NCBI GenBank assembly: GCA_910584825.1
Contig: CAJUCI010000008.1
Location: 1 to 64,000 of the forward strand
Reading direction: 5' to 3'
DNA from: an uncultured Duncaniella sp.
GTDB lineage: Bacteria > Bacteroidota > Bacteroidia > Bacteroidales > Muribaculaceae
Length of the DNA stretch: 64,000 nt
Shown: one piece after another, positions 60,750 through 64,000 of the stretch
Position numbering within the stretch: the stretch's first letter is position 1
Layout: every line of letters begins with the position of its first letter
Notes under the pieces: model-generated
Told to the model about the DNA's origin: nothing
What the model saw: only the letters and a program-made list of their open reading frames with translations
The model's database searches: none
Made by a program: the position numbers and the translations under genes

Positions 60750-61868
60750 ATGAAAATCAGGAATCTTTTCAACTGGATGTTTGTGCTGGCTGTCGGCTTC
60801 TCGGCAGTGTCATGTAGTGACGACGATGACCCTCAGATTGACGAGCAGGTCCCTAACGACGGTCTGCCCGCCCACAGGATGTTTATTCTCAACGAGGGTT
60901 CGTTCAACCTTAACAACGCCGGTATCAGCTTCTTTGCCCCTGACAACAGCGATGTGGCCGCTATCCCCGACATCTTTTATCAGCAGAACGGTGTGCGTCT
61001 CGGCGACACGGGCCAGGACATCTTAGCCTACGACGGCAATACATATGTCTCGGTCTACGGCTCGAATTATATCGCCAAGCTCAGTGCCGCATGTGTCGAG
61101 GAGTCACGCATCTCGTTTGCAGGTGACGCCGACTTTAACGGAGGCATCCGCTATCTTGCAGCCGAGGACGGATACATCTACGCCTCGTTCCACGGCAGCA
61201 TGATTGCAAAAATCAATGCCAAGACTTTCAAGGTCGAGGCTAAACTCCGCACCAACGGCTCAAATCTCGAAGGCGTCGCCATCGAGGGCGACAACCTGTA
61301 CGTGGCAAACTCTTACTCGCAGGTCGACGGTAATTACGTTTATCATAACGAAGTGTTCGTGATTGACCTGGCCACATTTCAGGTCAAGGAGACGCTTAAT
61401 GTCGTTACCAACCCCAACGACCTCGTGGAGGCTGACGACAAGGTGTTCCTCATCTCGCACGACTACAGCCGTGAGAGCTATGTGCTCCAGCTTATCGACC
61501 CCGCCGCCGGAAACAGTGTGAAAGAGCTCGGCTATGCCACCAAGATGGCTGCCGGCGACGGCATACTCTATCTCGTGGACTCACGCACCGACTGGTCAAC
61601 ATGGGTGACTGTGAACACATTCAGCTCCTACGACATCAAGTCGGGCCGACTAAACAGCACTTCGTTCCTGAAGAACGCACCCGCCGAGCTGGCTAATGCA
61701 AGCATCTATACGATGGCTGTCGACGACGAGTCGGGTGACATATATATCGGTGTCACACACTATTCCGACAGCAACGGCGATATGTACCGCTTCAAGAAGG
61801 ATGGAACTTTCGTAGAGAAGTTTGACTGCGGAGGTCAGAATCCAAAGGCTGCGGTTTTCTTTGACTAA
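60750..61868 (+). CDS. Surface lipoprotein with beta-propeller, BtuG-like (DUF5074)
   Basis: A 372-residue lipoprotein; lipobox AVSC with Cys22 followed by SDDDD, an acidic signal linked with surface export in Bacteroidetes. The remainder is a beta-propeller with repeated blade sequences (HRMFILNEGSFNLNNAGISF; GQDILAYDGNTYVSVYGSNY; DNLYVANSYSQVDGNYVY). DUF5074/YncE-like proteins of B12 loci in Bacteroides (BtuG) bind B12 very tightly and hand it to BtuB. The position directly after btuB (33 bp) and before btuF supports the same role. Confidence 0.88.
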   Translation: MKIRNLFNWMFVLAVGFSAVSCSDDDDPQIDEQVPNDGLPAHRMFILNEGSFNLNNAGISFFAPDNSDVAAIPDIFYQQNGVRLGDTGQDILAYDGNTYVSVYGSNYIAKLSAACVEESRISFAGDADFNGGIRYLAAEDGYIYASFHGSMIAKINAKTFKVEAKLRTNGSNLEGVAIEGDNLYVANSYSQVDGNYVYHNEVFVIDLATFQVKETLNVVTNPNDLVEADDKVFLISHDYSRESYVLQLIDPAAGNSVKELGYATKMAAGDGILYLVDSRTDWSTWVTVNTFSSYDIKSGRLNSTSFLKNAPAELANASIYTMAVDDESGDIYIGVTHYSDSNGDMYRFKKDGTFVEKFDCGGQNPKAAVFFD

Positions 61869-61882
61869 GCTGCATTTTTTCA

Positions 61883-63022
61883 ATGACAATCAAATCTTTT
61901 TTCAGTCTATTTCTGCCGATAGTGTTGCCGTTACTTGTGTCATGCAAGGGCGGCAACGCTCTTGTTTCGGCCGGGGAGGGCGACACGCTGCATCTCACGT
62001 ATGCCGACAACCTTTCGCTCGTCAGATACCCCGGTTATGTCAAGGCCACGGTGCGCAATCCGTGGGACACGGCGGCGGTGCTGCATACCTATCTGCTTGT
62101 GCCTGACAGCATCGACCTTCCCGCCTCTCTGCCCGAGGGGACGGTGGTGCGCACACCGCTGCGCTCGGCGTTGATATACTCGTCGGTCCACAACAGCCTG
62201 GTGACGGAGCTTGGGGCGATTGATGCAATCTCAGGCGTGTGCGATGCTCAGTACATACATCAGAAGAGCCTTGCCGACAGGATAGCCGACGGGCGGGTGG
62301 CCGACTGCGGCGTGGGCACTTCGCCCAACATCGAGAGAATCATCAGTCTCAATCCCGACGGCGTGATGCTGTCGCCCTATGAGGACTCGGGGAGCTACGG
62401 CAAACTCGGACAGTTGGGAATCCCCATTATCGAGTGTGCCGACTATATGGAGACCTCCCCCCTGGCCCGTGCGGAGTGGATGAAATTCTACGGCATGCTG
62501 TTCGGCAAGGAGGATGAGGCAGCCCGCATGTTTGCCGCCACCGAGAGTGAGTACAACCGTCTGAAGCAACTCGTGGCGAATGTAGGTGACAAGCCGCGAG
62601 TGCTGATGGACCGTCTCTATGGTCAGGTATGGTATGTCCCCGCAGCCAATTCCACGATGGGCATATTCATCAAGGACGCGGGTGGCAGGAATCCGTTTGA
62701 CACATACGACAGGAGCGGAAGCGTGGGGCTTACGGGCGAACAGGTGCTCTTTACAGCCGGCGATGCCGACATCTGGCTGATACGCTACTCGCAGGCATCA
62801 GACAAGACCATGCGCGAATTGGCCGCCGACAATGCAATATACCCGCAATTCAAAGCGTTTAAGGAAAATAAAGTGTACGGGTGCAATACCTCACGTGTGT
62901 TTTTTTATGAAGATGTACCTTTTCATCCTCACTGGCTGCTGAGGGATATGATTTCGATATTCCATCCCGAGCTGTCGGCGGTGAGAGGTGAGAAGAATTA
63001 TTTCACACATTTTGAGCAGTGA
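61883..63022 (+). CDS. btuF: Cobalamin ABC transporter substrate-binding protein, BtuF-like
   Basis: A 379-residue periplasmic protein of the helical-backbone (Peripla_BP_2) class. A lipobox signal (VLPLLVSCKGG, Cys21) anchors it. The N-terminal lobe has LIYSSVHNSLVTELGAIDAI and SLNPDGVMLSPYEDSGSYGK; the long helix and second lobe follow, and it ends FHPHWLLRDMISIFHPELSA. It delivers corrinoid from the periplasm to the BtuC channel. The stop overlaps the start of the btuC gene. Confidence 0.88.
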   Translation: MTIKSFFSLFLPIVLPLLVSCKGGNALVSAGEGDTLHLTYADNLSLVRYPGYVKATVRNPWDTAAVLHTYLLVPDSIDLPASLPEGTVVRTPLRSALIYSSVHNSLVTELGAIDAISGVCDAQYIHQKSLADRIADGRVADCGVGTSPNIERIISLNPDGVMLSPYEDSGSYGKLGQLGIPIIECADYMETSPLARAEWMKFYGMLFGKEDEAARMFAATESEYNRLKQLVANVGDKPRVLMDRLYGQVWYVPAANSTMGIFIKDAGGRNPFDTYDRSGSVGLTGEQVLFTAGDADIWLIRYSQASDKTMRELAADNAIYPQFKAFKENKVYGCNTSRVFFYEDVPFHPHWLLRDMISIFHPELSAVRGEKNYFTHFEQ

Positions 63023-64000
63023 AATTCTTAGGAGTGACATTCCTGATAGTGACGTTGTTTCTGCTGAACATCTTTTTCGGTTCGGTGGAGATACCCGCGT
63101 CACAGGTCATCGACATACTCCTCGGCGTGGGTGAGCACGGTGCTGCCGGATTCATAGTGACGGGTAGCCGTCTGCCTATGGCCGTCACCGCTTTGCTCGC
63201 CGGTGCGGGACTTGCCGTGTCGGGCCTGATGTTGCAGACTGCGTTCCGCAATCCTTTGGCCGGGCCGTCGGTGTTGGGTATCAACTCCGGGGCGAGTCTC
63301 GGTGTTGCATTGGTGATGCTGCTGTTTGGCGGCTCGATTTCAGCCGGGGCATATACGTTGGGTGGATACGCCGCCGTGATGGTGGGCGCGTTTGCCGGTA
63401 GCATCATGATTATGGGATTGCTGCTGTTCCTGTCCACGGCGTTGAAAAACACTCTGATGCTTCTAATCACAGGCATAATGATTGGCTACCTTACATCGTC
63501 GGTCATTATGCTGCTCAACTTTATGTCGACAGCCGAGGGGGTGCAGAGTTACGTAATGTGGGGAATGAGCAGTTTCAACGGCGTGTCGTTGCAGCAACTG
63601 CCACTGTTCTCCTCGGTCACTGTGGCCGGACTCCTGCTGTCGCTTTTGCTGATGAAGCCCCTTAACCTGCTCCTGCTTGGCGACAGCTATGCGCAGAATC
63701 TCGGCGTGGACCTGCGCCGTGTGCGTAATCTGCTGTTGCTTGCCACAGGCGTTCTGACGGCTGTGATTACGGCCTATTGCGGGCCGGTGGCTTTCATAGG
63801 ATTGTCGGTCCCGCACATAGCGCGTCTGATATTCCGCACTGACAATCACCGCATACTGATGCCTGGCACTCTCATGACCGGCTCAGCGGTGGCATTGGCG
63901 TGCAATCTGCTGTGCGTGCTCCCCTCCAACTCGGTCATACCGCTCAATGCCGTTACCCCGTTGATAGGCGCGCCGGTAGTGATATGGGTGCTGTTTAAAC
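63019..64000 (+). CDS. btuC: Cobalamin ABC transporter permease, BtuC-like (partial)
   Basis: The gene starts with GTG at 63019 (overlapping the btuF stop, GTGA) and runs off the window end after 327 codons. The translation begins MKFLGVTFLIVTLFLLNIFF and contains the FecCD-family landmarks: GSRLPMAVTALLAGAGLAVS, MLQTAFRNPLAGPSVLGINS, GASLGV, and near the C-terminus the coupling motif TAYCGPVAFIGLSVPHIARL. About ten membrane segments are expected. An ATPase gene (btuD) is expected just beyond the window. Confidence 0.9.
   Translation, partial: MKFLGVTFLIVTLFLLNIFFGSVEIPASQVIDILLGVGEHGAAGFIVTGSRLPMAVTALLAGAGLAVSGLMLQTAFRNPLAGPSVLGINSGASLGVALVMLLFGGSISAGAYTLGGYAAVMVGAFAGSIMIMGLLLFLSTALKNTLMLLITGIMIGYLTSSVIMLLNFMSTAEGVQSYVMWGMSSFNGVSLQQLPLFSSVTVAGLLLSLLLMKPLNLLLLGDSYAQNLGVDLRRVRNLLLLATGVLTAVITAYCGPVAFIGLSVPHIARLIFRTDNHRILMPGTLMTGSAVALACNLLCVLPSNSVIPLNAVTPLIGAPVVIWVLFK

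Overview
The window looks like chromosome from a gut member of the Bacteroidales, most likely the Muribaculaceae. This is inferred from gene content and signals, not from a database match. Supporting evidence: a type III glutamine synthetase, the DapL route to diaminopimelate, the MoxR/Bat 'aerotolerance' operon, DUF4290 and DUF4293 proteins, a DUF5074-type (BtuG-like) surface lipoprotein, lipoprotein signals with acidic residues after the cysteine, and several promoters of the Bacteroidetes type (TTTG or TTG, about 20 nt, then TAnnTTTG). Coding GC is fairly high; intergenic DNA is AT-rich and full of repeats.

Layout. 1-12.8 kb (+): nitrogen assimilation and diaminopimelate synthesis (amt, gltB, gltD, a DUF4293 membrane protein, dapF, dapL, glnA type III). 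13.1-15.6 kb (+): priA. 15.6-21.0 kb (-): VanZ-like protein, DUF3332-like protein, MltF-like lytic transglycosylase, purM, a DUF2007-UspA fusion and a small HTH protein. 21.2-29.7 kb (-): complete Bat operon (moxR, DUF58, a membrane protein, batA, batB, batC, batD, batE). 30.0-35.3 kb (-): an HU-like protein joined through a membrane segment to a LysM-like domain, a small HU, proS, an OmpA-like protein, a small acidic protein, rimM and DUF4290. 35.4-37.6 kb (-): fabG, a TetR regulator and a nitroreductase. 37.9-45.0 kb (+): B12-dependent ribonucleotide reductase, two small exported proteins, a SUI1/YciH factor and an AddA-like helicase-nuclease. 45.2-48.6 kb (+): a GH10 xylanase and fabI. 48.7-50.3 kb: an AAA ATPase/HTH gene enclosed by a perfect 42-bp inverted repeat and outer hairpins. 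50.4-57.7 kb (-): trp operon in the order trpL-B-E-G-D-C-F-A. 57.7-58.2 kb (-): a thioredoxin-fold protein lacking CxxC. 58.3 kb to the end (+): cobalamin riboswitch, btuB, btuG-like gene, btuF and the start of btuC.

How the parts connect. Ammonium enters through Amt and is fixed by GlnA and GltBD; DapL is expected to use the resulting glutamate. The B12 import operon at the right end supplies the cofactor that the NrdJ-type reductase needs. The trp operon has a classical ribosome-mediated attenuator that can be read directly: a 26-codon leader peptide with tandem Trp codons, a 10-bp antiterminator and a 13-bp terminator followed by six U residues.

The least explained content is repetitive. 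There are arrays of 7-bp units in at least eight spacers, four of them in the trp operon. Two large palindromes share the same ends and have arms of 35 and 43 bp. A 128-bp inverted-repeat element supplies the trpF stop codon. A family of hairpins built on GTCTCATTTTCTCATC flanks the ATPase gene and recurs in the trpB-trpE spacer and in the 3' end of a lipoprotein gene. The ATPase gene with its hairpins is the best candidate for an undescribed system.
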